Notes: a model not told the origin generated them from the letters alone. A DNA stretch of 64,000 bases from Bradyrhizobium murdochi (GCF_000472965.1 NZ_AXAU01000001.1:539923-603922), one strand, 5' to 3'; shown: positions 8,843 through 20,496, numbered from the stretch's first letter. Numbers and translations: made by a program.

Positions 8843-10480
8843 GTGACTGAAACGGTGACCATTCCTATCCCGCGCGGCGGTCTCGCGCGGATGTCGCGCC
8901 GGGTGATGAATCTGGCGCATATGCTGACCCAGAATGCCCGCCGCCATGGCGAACGCATTGGCTTCATTTGGGGCGATAGATCCTGGACCTGGCGCGAGAT
9001 CGATGGTGCCGTGTCGGCTCTGGCAGCAGGCCTCGCCGCGCGCGGTATCGCCAAGGGCGATCGCATCCTCGTGCATTCCAAAAATTGCGACGAGATGTTC
9101 TGGTCGATGTTCGCGGCGTTTCGGCTCGGCGCAGTCTGGGTGCCGACCAATTTCCGCCTGATGCCGGACGAGGTCGCCTATCTCGCCAGCGCCTCCGGTG
9201 CTAAGGCCTTTTTGTGTCATGGCGATTTTCCGGATCACGCTACGGCGGCAGCCAATCCGGCGCTCGAATTCACCTGGCGGGTCGGCGAGGGCGCCCTCGG
9301 CGAGAAGACGGTCAGTGACGTGATCGCCGAGCATGCCGGCGCCAAGGTCGAGAATGCGGCGGTCGACTACGACGACCCCTGCTGGTTTTTCTTCACCTCC
9401 GGCACGACCGGGCGCTCCAAGGCCGCGGTTCTCACCCATGGGCAGATGGCCTTTGTGGTGACAAATCATCTCGCCGATTTGATGCCGGGCACGACGGAGA
9501 CGGATGCCTCGCTGGTGGTCGCGCCGCTGTCGCACGGCGCCGGCGTGCACCAGCTCGTACAGGCGGCGCGCGGCGTACCGACCATTCTGCTGCCGTCGGA
9601 AAAATTCGACATCGCGGAAGCGTTCCGGCTGATTGAGGCCCATCGCGTCAGCAACATCTTTACCGTGCCGACGATTCTGAAAATGATGGTCGAGCATCCG
9701 GCGGTCGACAAATATGATCATTCCTCGCTGCGCTTCGTGATCTATGCCGGCGCGCCGATGTATCGCGAGGACCAGAAGGCCGCGCTGAACAAGCTCGGCA
9801 AGGTGCTCGTGCAGTATTTCGGCCTCGGCGAGGTCACCGGCAACATCACGGTGATGCCGGCCAGTCTGCACGACACGGAGGACGGCCCGCAGGCCCGCAT
9901 CGGTACCTGCGGCTTCGAGCGCACCGGGATGCAGGTGTCGATCCAGGGCGATGACGGGCGCGAGCTCAAACCGTTCGAGACCGGCGAGATCTGCGTGATC
10001 GGTCCCGCCGTGTTCGCCGGCTATTATGACAACCCCGAGGCCAACGCGAAGGCGTTTCGCGACGGCTGGTTTCGCACCGGCGATCTCGGCCACATGGACG
10101 AGGAGGGATTCGTCTATATCACTGGCCGCGCCTCGGACATGTACATTTCCGGCGGCTCCAACATCTATCCGCGCGAGGTTGAGGAGAAGATTCTCACCCA
10201 TCCCGCGATCGGCGAGGTGGCGGTGCTCGGCGTGCCCGACCCGTTCTGGGGCGAGGTAGGGGTCGCCGTCTGCGTCGCGCGCGAGGGTGCTACTGCCGTG
10301 AGCGAAGCGGAGCTTGCCGCATTCCTGGCGCCCAAGGTGCCGCGCTACAAAATGCCGAAACGCTTCTTCTTCTGGGAGGCGCTGCCGAAATCCGGCTATG
10401 GCAAGATTCCGAAGCGGCTGGTTCGCGATGAGCTGGAGGCGAGGGGGCTGCTTGACCTTATCTCCAAGACGGATAGCTGA
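8843..10480 (+). CDS. AMP-dependent acyl-CoA synthetase / ligase
   Basis: The 545-residue enzyme activates a carboxylic acid to its acyl-adenylate and then the CoA thioester. Motifs in order: P-loop 'FFTSGTTGRSKAA' (about residue 185), 'YFGLGEVTGN' (about 330), the ATP/hinge region 'GWFRTGDLG' (about 409) and the lid lysine in 'GYGKIPKRL' near the C terminus. The GTG at 8843 gives the longest frame; the ATG at 8891 ('MSRRVMNLAHML') is a credible alternative. The acyl substrate cannot be read from sequence. The DUF296 gene starts 4 bases after the stop, so the two are probably cotranslated. Confidence 0.9.
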   Translation: MTETVTIPIPRGGLARMSRRVMNLAHMLTQNARRHGERIGFIWGDRSWTWREIDGAVSALAAGLAARGIAKGDRILVHSKNCDEMFWSMFAAFRLGAVWVPTNFRLMPDEVAYLASASGAKAFLCHGDFPDHATAAANPALEFTWRVGEGALGEKTVSDVIAEHAGAKVENAAVDYDDPCWFFFTSGTTGRSKAAVLTHGQMAFVVTNHLADLMPGTTETDASLVVAPLSHGAGVHQLVQAARGVPTILLPSEKFDIAEAFRLIEAHRVSNIFTVPTILKMMVEHPAVDKYDHSSLRFVIYAGAPMYREDQKAALNKLGKVLVQYFGLGEVTGNITVMPASLHDTEDGPQARIGTCGFERTGMQVSIQGDDGRELKPFETGEICVIGPAVFAGYYDNPEANAKAFRDGWFRTGDLGHMDEEGFVYITGRASDMYISGGSNIYPREVEEKILTHPAIGEVAVLGVPDPFWGEVGVAVCVAREGATAVSEAELAAFLAPKVPRYKMPKRFFFWEALPKSGYGKIPKRLVRDELEARGLLDLISKTDS

Positions 10481-10484
10481 GGCG

Positions 10485-11342
10485 ATGCGCAGCGTCGCGC
10501 AGCCCGGGCCGCCAGCGCCCGAGCGCATCCAATGGGTCGAGGCGCGGGGACGGGCGTTCTCGTTCACGCTGCAGGCGGGCCTTCCGCTGCTCGAGGCCGC
10601 GCGCCGCGGCTTTGCCGAAGCCGGCTTTTCCGGTGGTGTGTTGGGCATGCGGGGAGGGGCGCTTGGGCCGTTTGCCTATGTGATGCCAGCGCTGTCGAAG
10701 ACCGGCGCCAATGCCGCGTTCTACAGCGATACGTTCCGGCCGTCCGGCATCACGCGGCTGAAGCTCGGCGCGATGACGCTCGGCGAGCGCGACGGCGCGC
10801 CGTTCTTCCATTGCCACGGGCTGTGGACCGAGACAGACGGACATCTGCACGGCGGCCACATTCTTCCCGAGGAAAGCGTCGTCGCCGAATCGTTCGCGGT
10901 GGAAGCATTCGGCATCGACGGCGCGATGTTTGTGGCTGAGCCCGATCCCGAAACCAACTTCAAATTGTTCGGGCCGGTGGCGCGCGCGAGCACGGACGCC
11001 GAGACCACGAGCCGCGCCTTTGCGCTGCGGCTGCGGCCGAACCAGGATTTTGCAGCGGCGCTGGAGACTTTCTGCCGGCAGCACGGAATCCTGCGTGCGC
11101 GGATTCACGGCGGCGTCGGCTCCACCATCGGCGCGCATTTCACCGATGGCCGAACCGTGGTGCCGTTTGCGACCGAGCTTGCGATCAAGGCCGGCACGAT
11201 CGCGCCCGGCGCCGACGGCATACTGCAGGCTGAGCTCGATGTCGCGCTGGTCGATTATCTCGGCGGCATCGCCGAGGGACGGCTGATGCGCGGCGACAAT
11301 CCGGTGCTGATGACGATGGAGCTCGTGCTGGAGGTGGTGTGA
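10485..11342 (+). CDS. DUF296 (PPC) domain protein
   Basis: The 285-residue protein appears to hold two PPC-like halves. The second is clearest: 'LRLRPNQDFAAALETFCRQHGI', 'ARIHGGVGSTIGAHF', 'ELAIKAGTI', with the His/Glu pattern 'HCHGLWTETDGHLHGGH' in the first half suggesting a metal site. PPC/DUF296 domains are small trimeric folds found in bacteria, archaea and plant AT-hook proteins; their bacterial role is unknown. The start lies 4 bases after the acyl-CoA synthetase stop, so a role in the same acyl-CoA pathway is plausible. Confidence 0.82.
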   Translation: MRSVAQPGPPAPERIQWVEARGRAFSFTLQAGLPLLEAARRGFAEAGFSGGVLGMRGGALGPFAYVMPALSKTGANAAFYSDTFRPSGITRLKLGAMTLGERDGAPFFHCHGLWTETDGHLHGGHILPEESVVAESFAVEAFGIDGAMFVAEPDPETNFKLFGPVARASTDAETTSRAFALRLRPNQDFAAALETFCRQHGILRARIHGGVGSTIGAHFTDGRTVVPFATELAIKAGTIAPGADGILQAELDVALVDYLGGIAEGRLMRGDNPVLMTMELVLEVV

Positions 11343-11364
11343 GGACGATTTCTCACGACGGGCT

Positions 11365-11465
11365 GTCATGCCCCGCGAAGGCGGGGCATCCAGTACGCTG
11401 CGGCTTATCGCTCAATCACTACTGTCTCTGGAATACTGGGTCACCCGCTTTCGCGGGTGACGACG
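11365..11465. repeat. Palindromic intergenic repeat, family B
   Basis: The element runs from ctgtcatgccccgcgaaggc, then ggggcatccagta, through a central spacer to tactgggtcacccgctttcg and cgggtgacgacgg. The two halves are diverged inverted copies, each with its own small gcg-rich hairpin. A second copy lies near 49110-49230. It sits between two converging genes. Confidence 0.8.
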
Positions 11466-11490
11466 GTTCGTGTCAGATCGTACCAAGGAC

Positions 11491-12159
11491 TCACCTGAAG
11501 TGATAGTTCACCCCGACTTTGATGGTGTGAAAATCGACCGTACCGGAGTCAAACACGTCGCCGCCCAGATTGTAGGTCTCGCTGCCGAGGCTGGTGTACA
11601 TGTATTCGGCCTTGGCCGACCAGTTCGGCGTGAACAAATATTCGAGGCCGCCGCCGATGGTGTATCCGGTGTGAGACTGGCTATCCGAAAGCGACACGCC
11701 GAGCGCGGGCACTGAAAGGGAGTCCTTTCTGTTGGCCCACGCAAAACCGCCCTTGGCGTAGATGAGGGCCGCATCCAATGCGAAGCCCGCGCGGCCGGTC
11801 ACGCTGCCGAACGAGTTGATCTTGAGTTCCTCCGTGGCCAGGACGCCCCCGCCGATGTCTGCGGTGAGGCTGTCCTTGATGCTGGCGCCGGCGGCGTCGA
11901 CTTCGACACCGAATACGAACTGGCTACCGGGAAGCTGCCAGTTGTAGCCGATAGTGCCGCCGCCGAAGCCGCCGCCGCCATCGCCCTCGCTCTCCCAGCC
12001 GTAGCCGCCCATCGCGCCGATATAGAAGCCGGACCAGTTATACGCCGCAACCACCGCCGCCGGGGGAGCCGCCTTGGCGTAGGGCCGCGCCCGCAGGTCG
12101 GCGGCCGAGGCCGCGGTCGCGACCGAAAGAGCCACACCAGCTAAAAGTAGTCGTTTCAT
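11491..12159 (-). CDS. Outer-membrane beta-barrel protein, Omp25/Omp31 type
   Basis: The 222-residue protein starts with a signal peptide ending '..TAASAAD', then the lineage-typical mature start 'ADLRARPYAKAAPP', 'YNWSGFYIGAMGGYGW', alternating strands, and a C-terminal strand 'KVGVNYHFR'. Aromatic C-terminal strands and the GxxGY repeats fit an eight-stranded outer-membrane barrel. The ATG at 12159 follows GGGGAC. It is a paralogue of the two barrels at 17.6 and 18.5 kb. Likely role: surface structural or porin-like protein; no specific ligand can be inferred. Confidence 0.88.
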   Translation of the reverse strand: MKRLLLAGVALSVATAASAADLRARPYAKAAPPAAVVAAYNWSGFYIGAMGGYGWESEGDGGGGFGGGTIGYNWQLPGSQFVFGVEVDAAGASIKDSLTADIGGGVLATEELKINSFGSVTGRAGFALDAALIYAKGGFAWANRKDSLSVPALGVSLSDSQSHTGYTIGGGLEYLFTPNWSAKAEYMYTSLGSETYNLGGDVFDSGTVDFHTIKVGVNYHFR

Positions 12160-12489
12160 ATTTTGTCCCCTGAAGTTGAACACTCGTATAACCCCCTGCA
12201 GGCCCCATAACGGACCGATTGCACCGGCATGGTGACGTATCGTTTTCGGAAAGCGGGCGCGAACGCGCCCCCAAAGAGCCGTTTGCAAGCGACGTTTGCG
12301 CGGATGTGAGAACGTCGTTCGCAGGTTAACCATACGTCATGTATGCCGGCAAAAATTGGACCGAAGCGCGTTCGCTCATTGGCGTGGACAGGTTGCTATT
12401 TCGACAGCAGTGCGGCGACGTGTGGCGTGGAGTGCGTTCTCGATTTGCGCGCGCGCGCGAGAGAGAGAGAGGGGCAGGTAGGCCTCGCG
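12160..12489. other. Intergenic region with a (GC)n(GA)n tract
   Basis: The 330 bases hold the porin promoter side and, at 12447-12474, a simple-sequence run of about five GC then several GA dinucleotides. No gene is seen. Confidence 0.5.
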
Positions 12490-12813
12490 TCAGCGCCGCT
12501 TTCGAACGTGAACGTTGATGTCGAGATCGATCTCGTTGACGCAGGTCTGCGTCGTGCGATGCGAGCGGCCCTCGTGCCAGCGGCCCGGGCGCGTGCGCGC
12601 ATCTCTGACATTCGCGAGCTTCAGGCAGCGCCATTGCGGCAACGGGCCACTGCTTTCGCCAGCAAACTGCCAAGCGAGCACGACCTCTTCGCCGCTCTTG
12701 TTGGTGCCGATGATGTGCGGGCATAGTTCGCGGACGCGGCCGTCATAGACGCAGACGACCTGCTGCTCACCGAGGATGGCATTGCGGAAGAGGGTGTAGG
12801 CGGCGCTCGGCAT
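12490..12813 (-). CDS. Conserved hypothetical protein
   Basis: The 107-residue protein contains 'YTLFRNAILGEQQVVCVYDG', 'RELCPHIIGTNKSGEEVVLAW' and 'WRCLKLANVRD'. This order (basic strand, 'P..IG....G.....AW', then a hydrophobic strand) faintly resembles the core of a WYL-like sensor domain, but there is no DNA-binding part; that comparison is an inference. The start is uncertain: ATG at 12813 is used, and the frame stays open to 12894. It diverges from the AAA ATPase gene. Confidence 0.6.
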   Translation of the reverse strand: MPSAAYTLFRNAILGEQQVVCVYDGRVRELCPHIIGTNKSGEEVVLAWQFAGESSGPLPQWRCLKLANVRDARTRPGRWHEGRSHRTTQTCVNEIDLDINVHVRKRR

Positions 12814-12892
12814 CGGCAGGGTACCATCTAGGATTGTACACCATTGTCTGTATAACCCTTCCGAATGACTTTGTTCCGCGGGGCTGCGAACC

Positions 12893-13663
12893 ATGGCTTA
12901 CAAGCGCAATCGTGCGATCAATCTGCCGGCGCCGTACCTGAAGCGGGTTTGGATCGAGCCATCGCGGATCACCGACCGGGAGGCCTATCCGTTCTGCCTG
13001 CCGCTGCTGCGCGATGAGTTCGAACTGACTTTCAACAAGGCGATCACCATCATCGTCGGCGAGAACGGCACCGGCAAATCGACCTTGCTCGAAGGCATCG
13101 CTGTGCTTGCCGGCTACGACGAAGCCGGCGGTGGTAAGGGGTACATGCCCGTCGATCATTCGAAGGCGTTGGAGAAGATGGGTGGAACGTTGTCGACCGC
13201 CCTTCGCGCAAGCTGGCTGCCAAAGATCACCAACGGATGGTTCTTTCGTGCTGAGAGTTTCTTTTCGGTGGCCCGATATCTCGATGAAGCGGCCATCGGA
13301 ACGCCCGGCCCGCCGCCTCCCGATTTCCTCTCGCACTCCCACGGCGAAGGCTTTTTGCGCTTCTTCGAAGAGCGCTGCCAGCGGCAGGGCATCTTCATCT
13401 TCGACGAGCCGGAATCCGCGCTCTCGCCATCGCGTCAGATCGAGTTTCTGAAACTGATGCGGCGGATGGACGAGATCGGCCATTGCCAGATCATCATGGC
13501 CACGCATTCGCCTGTCCTGATGGCCTATCCGAACGCGACGCTGCTGCGGCTGACGAAATATGGGCTCGAGCCGGTGACCGTACGCGAGACCGACCACTAC
13601 AAGGTCCTGCGCGAATTTTGCGACGACCCGGATGGTTTCGTGCAGGCGGCGATCGAGGAGTGA
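12893..13663 (+). CDS. AAA/ABC-type ATPase, single domain
   Basis: The 256-residue protein has a Walker A 'GENGTGKST' (about residue 57), an ABC-like signature region 'LSHSHGEGF' (about 145), Walker B 'GIFIFDEPESALSP' (about 164) and a switch histidine in 'IIMATHSPVL' (about 200). This is the layout of stand-alone SMC/OLD-like ATPases (COG3910-like). No partner nuclease or membrane protein adjoins it, so substrate and role are unknown. Confidence 0.87.
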   Translation: MAYKRNRAINLPAPYLKRVWIEPSRITDREAYPFCLPLLRDEFELTFNKAITIIVGENGTGKSTLLEGIAVLAGYDEAGGGKGYMPVDHSKALEKMGGTLSTALRASWLPKITNGWFFRAESFFSVARYLDEAAIGTPGPPPPDFLSHSHGEGFLRFFEERCQRQGIFIFDEPESALSPSRQIEFLKLMRRMDEIGHCQIIMATHSPVLMAYPNATLLRLTKYGLEPVTVRETDHYKVLREFCDDPDGFVQAAIEE

Positions 13664-13669
13664 AGGTTT

Positions 13670-13788
13670 GTAGGGTGGGTAGAGCGCAAGCGAAACCCAC
13701 CATGTTGCATCGTACGACGACTTTGATGGGTATCGCTTCCGCCTACGCTCGTTGGGCTACGGCGGACAAGTCGCTCTAGCCATCCTAC
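13670..13788. repeat. Intergenic repeat, family C (gtagggtggg type)
   Basis: It opens with gtagggtgggtagagcgcaa and gcgaaacccaccat, and closes with ccatcctac in inverted orientation. A related copy is at 34892-34983. Confidence 0.7.
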
Positions 13789-13880
13789 GGTACTGCAAAC
13801 TTTGTCGCAGGCTGGATCACCTACGCTGGGCTCGTTTGTGCTATTATATCGGCCGAACAAGGGAAAACAGGGAGGACGCC

Positions 13881-14207
13881 ATGCCTCATACCCTGGTGCC
13901 CAGTGATCGCGTCGAGCGTGTGAACGTGTACGGGCGCGACGGCACAAAACTCGGCTCGATCGAGCGGCTGATGCTCGACAAGGTGAGCGGAACGGTTGCC
14001 TACGCCGTGATCAAAACCGGCGGGCTGCTCGGCAGCCACCATCATTATCCGATTCGCTGGGACGCGCTCCGATTTGATCCCGCGCGTCAGGCCTACCAGA
14101 CCGACGTGACGCTGGAGGACCTACACACGGGGCCGTCCGAACTCGATGATGACGCCTTCGACTGGGGTGACCGCTCGCAGCCGCATCCGCATTATTGGAC
14201 GGTGTAA
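13881..14207 (+). CDS. PRC-barrel domain protein
   Basis: The 108-residue protein opens 'LVPSDRVERVNVYGRDGTKLGSIERLMLD', a PRC-barrel pattern, then 'GTVAYAVIKTGGLLG..HHYPIRWDAL', typical of photosystem H-subunit/RimM-like barrels found singly in many alphaproteobacteria. A CAGGGAGG site fixes the start at 13881. PRC barrels bind small ligands or proteins; this copy's partner is unknown. It converges on uvrA. Confidence 0.85.
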   Translation: MPHTLVPSDRVERVNVYGRDGTKLGSIERLMLDKVSGTVAYAVIKTGGLLGSHHHYPIRWDALRFDPARQAYQTDVTLEDLHTGPSELDDDAFDWGDRSQPHPHYWTV

Positions 14208-14317
14208 CCGCGCCGGCGGAGTGACCTGCTCGCAGGGAGGAAGAAACGACGGATTACGCTTCGCTCCACCCATCATCCCACGCTACTGGCATGGGTGTTC
14301 CGGGTTTTGTGTCTGGC

Positions 14318-17299
<2,982 letters not shown>

Positions 17300-17387
17300 A
17301 TCGGCATTTCCAGGCGCGAGGCACGCGCCACGTTGGGCGCGCATTGCCGGCGAGGGACCGGGATCAGGCGCCGATGATTGAAAGTCG

Positions 17388-17402
17388 GAACATAGGAAGA
17401 AC
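17388..17402 (-). promoter_or_regulatory. LexA (SOS) box upstream of uvrA
   Basis: The sequence GAAC-ATAGGAA-GAAC matches the alphaproteobacterial LexA operator GAAC-N7-GAAC exactly. It lies 89 bases upstream of the uvrA ATG. uvrA is a classic LexA target in this class. Confidence 0.85.
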
Positions 17403-17511
17403 GGCTGGGAATTTCCAGTGTCGCGTGCGAATCATCAACGGATTGTTTGCGCTGAAATATTTTTGGCAGCAGCCGTCAGCAGCTCCGTGCGAAACGCCGC
17501 GGAAAATAAAT

Positions 17512-17541
17512 CGCCTCCGTTCCGGTTTCGGAACGGAGGCG
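17512..17541 (-). terminator. Intrinsic terminator of the outer-membrane protein gene
   Basis: A perfect 12-base inverted repeat (cgcctccgttcc / ggaacggaggcg) with a 6-base loop lies 22 bases past the minus-strand stop, followed on that strand by atttatttt. Confidence 0.9.
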
Positions 17542-17563
17542 CAGGCAGTTTCAGCAGGAAATC

Positions 17564-18217
17564 TTAGAAGTGATAATTCACGCCGACCTGAACACTGTTC
17601 AGGTTGAGCGTTCCGCTCGCAATAGGAGCAACGCCTGCGAAGTAGGTCTCGCCCTGGAAGCTGCGATAGAGGTACTCAGCCTTGACCGACCATTTCGGTG
17701 CGAACATCACCTCGACGCCAGCACCGAGAGTCCAGCCGGAATGGATCTGGCTATCCGACACGCTCACGCCGAGCGCTGACAATGTCAGACGGTTGTCGGC
17801 CCAGGCATAACCGCCGGTGCCGTAGACGAGGACCTGGTCGAAGGCGTAGCCGACGCGGCCACGAACGGTACCCATCGAGCGAATCCGGGTCTCTACGGCG
17901 GCGAGCGCCGGGTTACCCACCCTTACGCCGACATCTGCCCAGGCGGCGTCGGCCTCAACGCCGAGCACGAAGTTGCCAGTCTGCCAGTTGTAGCCGAGCG
18001 TGCCGCCGGCGAAGCCGCCGCTGATCTCGCCCAACGCATCTGAGGTGTTTTCCTGGGCGTAGCCGCCCATCGCGCCGAGGTAAAAGCCGGTCCAGTTATT
18101 GATCGCAATCGCTGCGGCCGGCGCCTTGGTGTAGGGCCTGGCAGCGAGATCGGCGGCCATCGCGGGCGCCATCCCAAGCGCGATCAGGCCAGTGGTGGTC
18201 AGCAGAATCTTCTTCAC
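17564..18217 (-). CDS. Outer-membrane beta-barrel protein, Omp25/Omp31 type
   Basis: The 217-residue barrel has a signal peptide ('KKILLTTTGLIALGMAPAMAAD'), mature start 'ADLAARPYTKAP', 'NNWTGFYLGAMGGY', and a final strand 'QVGVNYHF'. A GTG at 18217 preceded by AAAGGAAAAAG gives the expected signal-peptide length; the ATG at 18244 would add nine charged residues. It is paralogous to its neighbour at 18500 and to the barrel at 11.5 kb. It has its own strong terminator on the downstream side and tandem terminators on the other side, so it is probably monocistronic. Confidence 0.88.
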   Translation of the reverse strand: MKKILLTTTGLIALGMAPAMAADLAARPYTKAPAAAIAINNWTGFYLGAMGGYAQENTSDALGEISGGFAGGTLGYNWQTGNFVLGVEADAAWADVGVRVGNPALAAVETRIRSMGTVRGRVGYAFDQVLVYGTGGYAWADNRLTLSALGVSVSDSQIHSGWTLGAGVEVMFAPKWSVKAEYLYRSFQGETYFAGVAPIASGTLNLNSVQVGVNYHF

Positions 18218-18392
18218 TTTCTTTTTCCTTTCGCGGCTCTCCAACGCAACTTTCCTCAGCCGTCAATTTGAGGTTGCCTGGCGATATAGCGCGAAGTTCC
18301 CTAAAAATGCTGTCGCGGAAATACCACATCAGCGGCAAAAGCGTGGAAATGCAATCGTTCCGTGTGTCGGTCGTGCCGGTCTACAACCAAAC

Positions 18393-18471
18393 AAAAAGGC
18401 CGGCACAAGGCCGGCCTTCTCAGTGCTGGTTATCACCGCAAACAAAAAAGGCCGGCGTGAAGCCGGCCTTT
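18393..18471 (-). terminator. Two tandem near-identical bidirectional terminators
   Basis: Hairpin 1 (18393-18420) is aaggccggc-acaag-gccggcctt flanked by A and T runs. Hairpin 2 (18443-18471) is aaggccggc-gtga-agccggcctt with the same flanks. On the minus strand they follow the barrel gene at 18500. The stems are the same sequence, suggesting a local duplication. Confidence 0.9.
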
Positions 18472-18499
18472 CCGTAGTACCACCGCGCTGGCTTTGCGA

Positions 18500-19279
18500 T
18501 CAGTACCTCGCGATGACGGGGCCGCCCCAGCGGTAGTTGACGCGGACCGTGACGAGATCGACGTCCTGGCTGATGTTACTAGTCCTTGAGAACGAGCCGG
18601 CGGGAGCACCAACAAAGTTGCCGGACGCAGCAAAGTCGATGTCGCGGTCACCCATGAACAGGTGGTTGTACTCGACGCCAACCGACCAGTTCGGGGCGAA
18701 GCCGACTTCGAGACCGGCACCAACGACGCCGCCCCAACGCGTTTCCTTGGCGCTGTCGATCAGCAGCCCGGTCGCGACATCGAACCCCCGGTACTTGTCG
18801 CTGGTCACGGCCGCGCCGCCCTTTACGTAGAGCAGGACGTTGTTCCAGGCATAGCCAACCTGACCGGTGATCAGTCCGAACGCGTTGATCCTCGACTCAT
18901 TCTCAACGGGAGCGAGAAAGGCCAAACTTGTGTTGGAGCCTTGGAAGTCAGCCCAGTTGCCTTGCCCTTCCACGCCGAACACCCAGGTGCCAGCCTGCCA
19001 GCGGTAGCCGAGTTGACCACCGGCCGTGCCGCCAGTCGCATCGTGGCAGCCTTCGGCCACGGGCGGAACGAAAGGACCCAAGGCGTCGGCGGTGAGATCC
19101 CAGCACTTGCGGCCCGAACCCCAGCCGCCGTTGGCGCCGATGTAGAAGCCGGTCCAATCGTAGATGGCGGCGACTGGAGCAGGCGGCGCCTTGGTGTAAG
19201 GGCGCGCAGCGAGGTCGGCCGCCGCCGCAGGTGCAGCGAACGCAATGAGAGCAACCGAAGCTAACAGGTACTTCTTCAT
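18500..19279 (-). CDS. Outer-membrane beta-barrel protein, Omp25/Omp31 type
   Basis: The 259-residue barrel has signal peptide 'MKKYLLASVALIAFAAPAAAAD', mature start 'ADLAARPYTKAPP', 'YDWTGFYIGANGGWG', and a last strand region 'VTVRVNYRWGGPVIARY'. It is longer than its two paralogues, with an extra loop holding a C..C pair ('RKCWDLTADAL..PPVAEGCHD') between strands 1 and 2 that could form a disulphide. It is followed by the tandem terminators and lies between uvrA and ssb, both LexA-controlled, but no LexA box is seen in front of it. Confidence 0.88.
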   Translation of the reverse strand: MKKYLLASVALIAFAAPAAAADLAARPYTKAPPAPVAAIYDWTGFYIGANGGWGSGRKCWDLTADALGPFVPPVAEGCHDATGGTAGGQLGYRWQAGTWVFGVEGQGNWADFQGSNTSLAFLAPVENESRINAFGLITGQVGYAWNNVLLYVKGGAAVTSDKYRGFDVATGLLIDSAKETRWGGVVGAGLEVGFAPNWSVGVEYNHLFMGDRDIDFAASGNFVGAPAGSFSRTSNISQDVDLVTVRVNYRWGGPVIARY

Positions 19280-19444
19280 GATCTATCCCCAGTTTTGTCC
19301 GCTTCCCGCTAGGCCTGAAGCGTTGTTGTGACGCGAGCGCCCGCGCCGCTGGAGAATTCTATAGCGCGACTCGCGCGGAAATGGCGTGTCCCGGATGCAA
19401 CACGCGCGAACCAAGTTTATGGAAGAAGCTTATGATTTATCTGG

Positions 19445-19520
19445 TATAATTGGAACCGAGACGGGAACTTTCGGGTTCCATTTCGCTTCTTTCGGTTCCC
19501 CCGTGGGTTCCCGGGGTTCG
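19445..19520 (+). promoter_or_regulatory. Candidate promoter with clustered GGAAC/GGTTC half-sites upstream of ssb
   Basis: A perfect TATAAT sits at 19445-19450. Just after it come GAAC at 19453 and 19465 (8 bases apart) and GTTC at 19475, 19495, 19507 and 19516 (8 bases between the second and third). Spacing of 8 instead of 7 departs from the LexA consensus, so the binding factor is unknown. No good -35 is seen at the usual distance from TATAAT. Confidence 0.4.
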
Positions 19521-19567
19521 CCTAGAGATTGCAAAGCCGCCAGCAGGCGCACATAGGACGTCATCCG

Positions 19568-19582
19568 GAACAAAGCTGGAAC
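19568..19582 (+). promoter_or_regulatory. LexA (SOS) box upstream of ssb
   Basis: GAAC-AAAGCTG-GAAC matches the alphaproteobacterial LexA operator exactly, 193 bases upstream of the ssb ATG. The 19280-19775 interval otherwise carries no gene. Confidence 0.8.
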
Positions 19583-19775
19583 GTGCACCTAGGCGATGCT
19601 ATATGTGGATAACCGGCGACTTGCCGAGGGATCGCCAAGTCAGCGGGGTCTGTCGGTGTATAGGTCCGGATGTCCGGGAGCGGACGCGGAAACGGACAAG
19701 CGACAGGTCAAGACGGCCGGCACGGAAGCGGCCGGACTAGTAATTTTTGCCGGCGATATCGAGTGGAGAGCGGCG

Positions 19776-20261
19776 ATGGCGGGAAGCGTGAACAAGGTGA
19801 TTCTGGTCGGCAACCTCGGCAAGGATCCTGAAATCCGGCGGACACAGGACGGGCGACCGATCGCCAATCTGAGCATCGCGACATCGGAGACCTGGCGCGA
19901 CAAAGGCACCGGCGAGCGCAAGGAAAAGACCGAGTGGCACCGCGTGGTGATCTTCAACGAGGGGCTCTGCAAGGTCGCCGAACAGTATCTGAAGAAGGGC
20001 GCCAAGGTTTACATCGAGGGCCAGTTGCAGACGCGCAAATGGACCGACCAGAGCGGGGTCGACAAATACTCGACCGAGGTCGTGCTGCAGGGCTTTAACT
20101 CGAACCTGACCATGCTCGACGGCCGCAGCGGCGGGGGTGGCAGCTTCGGCTCCGATGATTCCGGTGATTTCGGCTCGAGCGGTCCGGCTAGCTCCGCGCC
20201 GCGGCGGGCGGTCGCGGCGGGCAGCCGCAACAGCGATATGGACGACGATATTCCGTTCTAG
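19776..20261 (+). CDS. ssb: Single-stranded DNA-binding protein
   Basis: The 161-residue protein has an N-terminal OB fold ('[19 protein letters not shown]', 'SIATSETW', '[20 protein letters not shown]', '[12 protein letters not shown]'), a Gly/Ser-rich linker (about residues 113-145) and the acidic tip 'DMDDDIPF' that recruits replication and repair partners. It acts as a tetramer coating ssDNA in replication, recombination and repair. The ATG at 19776 is preceded by TGGAGAG. The LexA box upstream supports SOS control. Confidence 0.97.
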   Translation: MAGSVNKVILVGNLGKDPEIRRTQDGRPIANLSIATSETWRDKGTGERKEKTEWHRVVIFNEGLCKVAEQYLKKGAKVYIEGQLQTRKWTDQSGVDKYSTEVVLQGFNSNLTMLDGRSGGGGSFGSDDSGDFGSSGPASSAPRRAVAAGSRNSDMDDDIPF

Positions 20262-20301
20262 AGGCAGGGCGTTCGGCCGGCGAGAAATCCGCTTGCGAGA
20301 A

Positions 20302-20317
20302 CGGGCGTTCACGCCCG
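20302..20317 (+). terminator. Hairpin after ssb
   Basis: cgggcg-ttca-cgcccg is followed by cttta, about 40 bases after the ssb stop; the T tract is short. Confidence 0.6.
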
Positions 20318-20496
20318 CTTTACGGCTAATGTGCCGCCGCAGGAATCGGCTGCATTCGGCTGAAAACCGCCTACAGGCGCGTTGCGATTCGGGCGCCCGG
20401 TCGGTTCGCTCAGCCGTCATGTTGTTAATATTCACATGAGGTATTTCGCTTAAGCTGCTCCAGCCTTGAACGCCAACCGGACCTGGAGCGCCCACC

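Noticed and set aside
8774..10648. 624-residue minus-strand open frame
   Set aside because: Shadow of the acyl-CoA synthetase on the other strand; no family pattern and no ribosome site.
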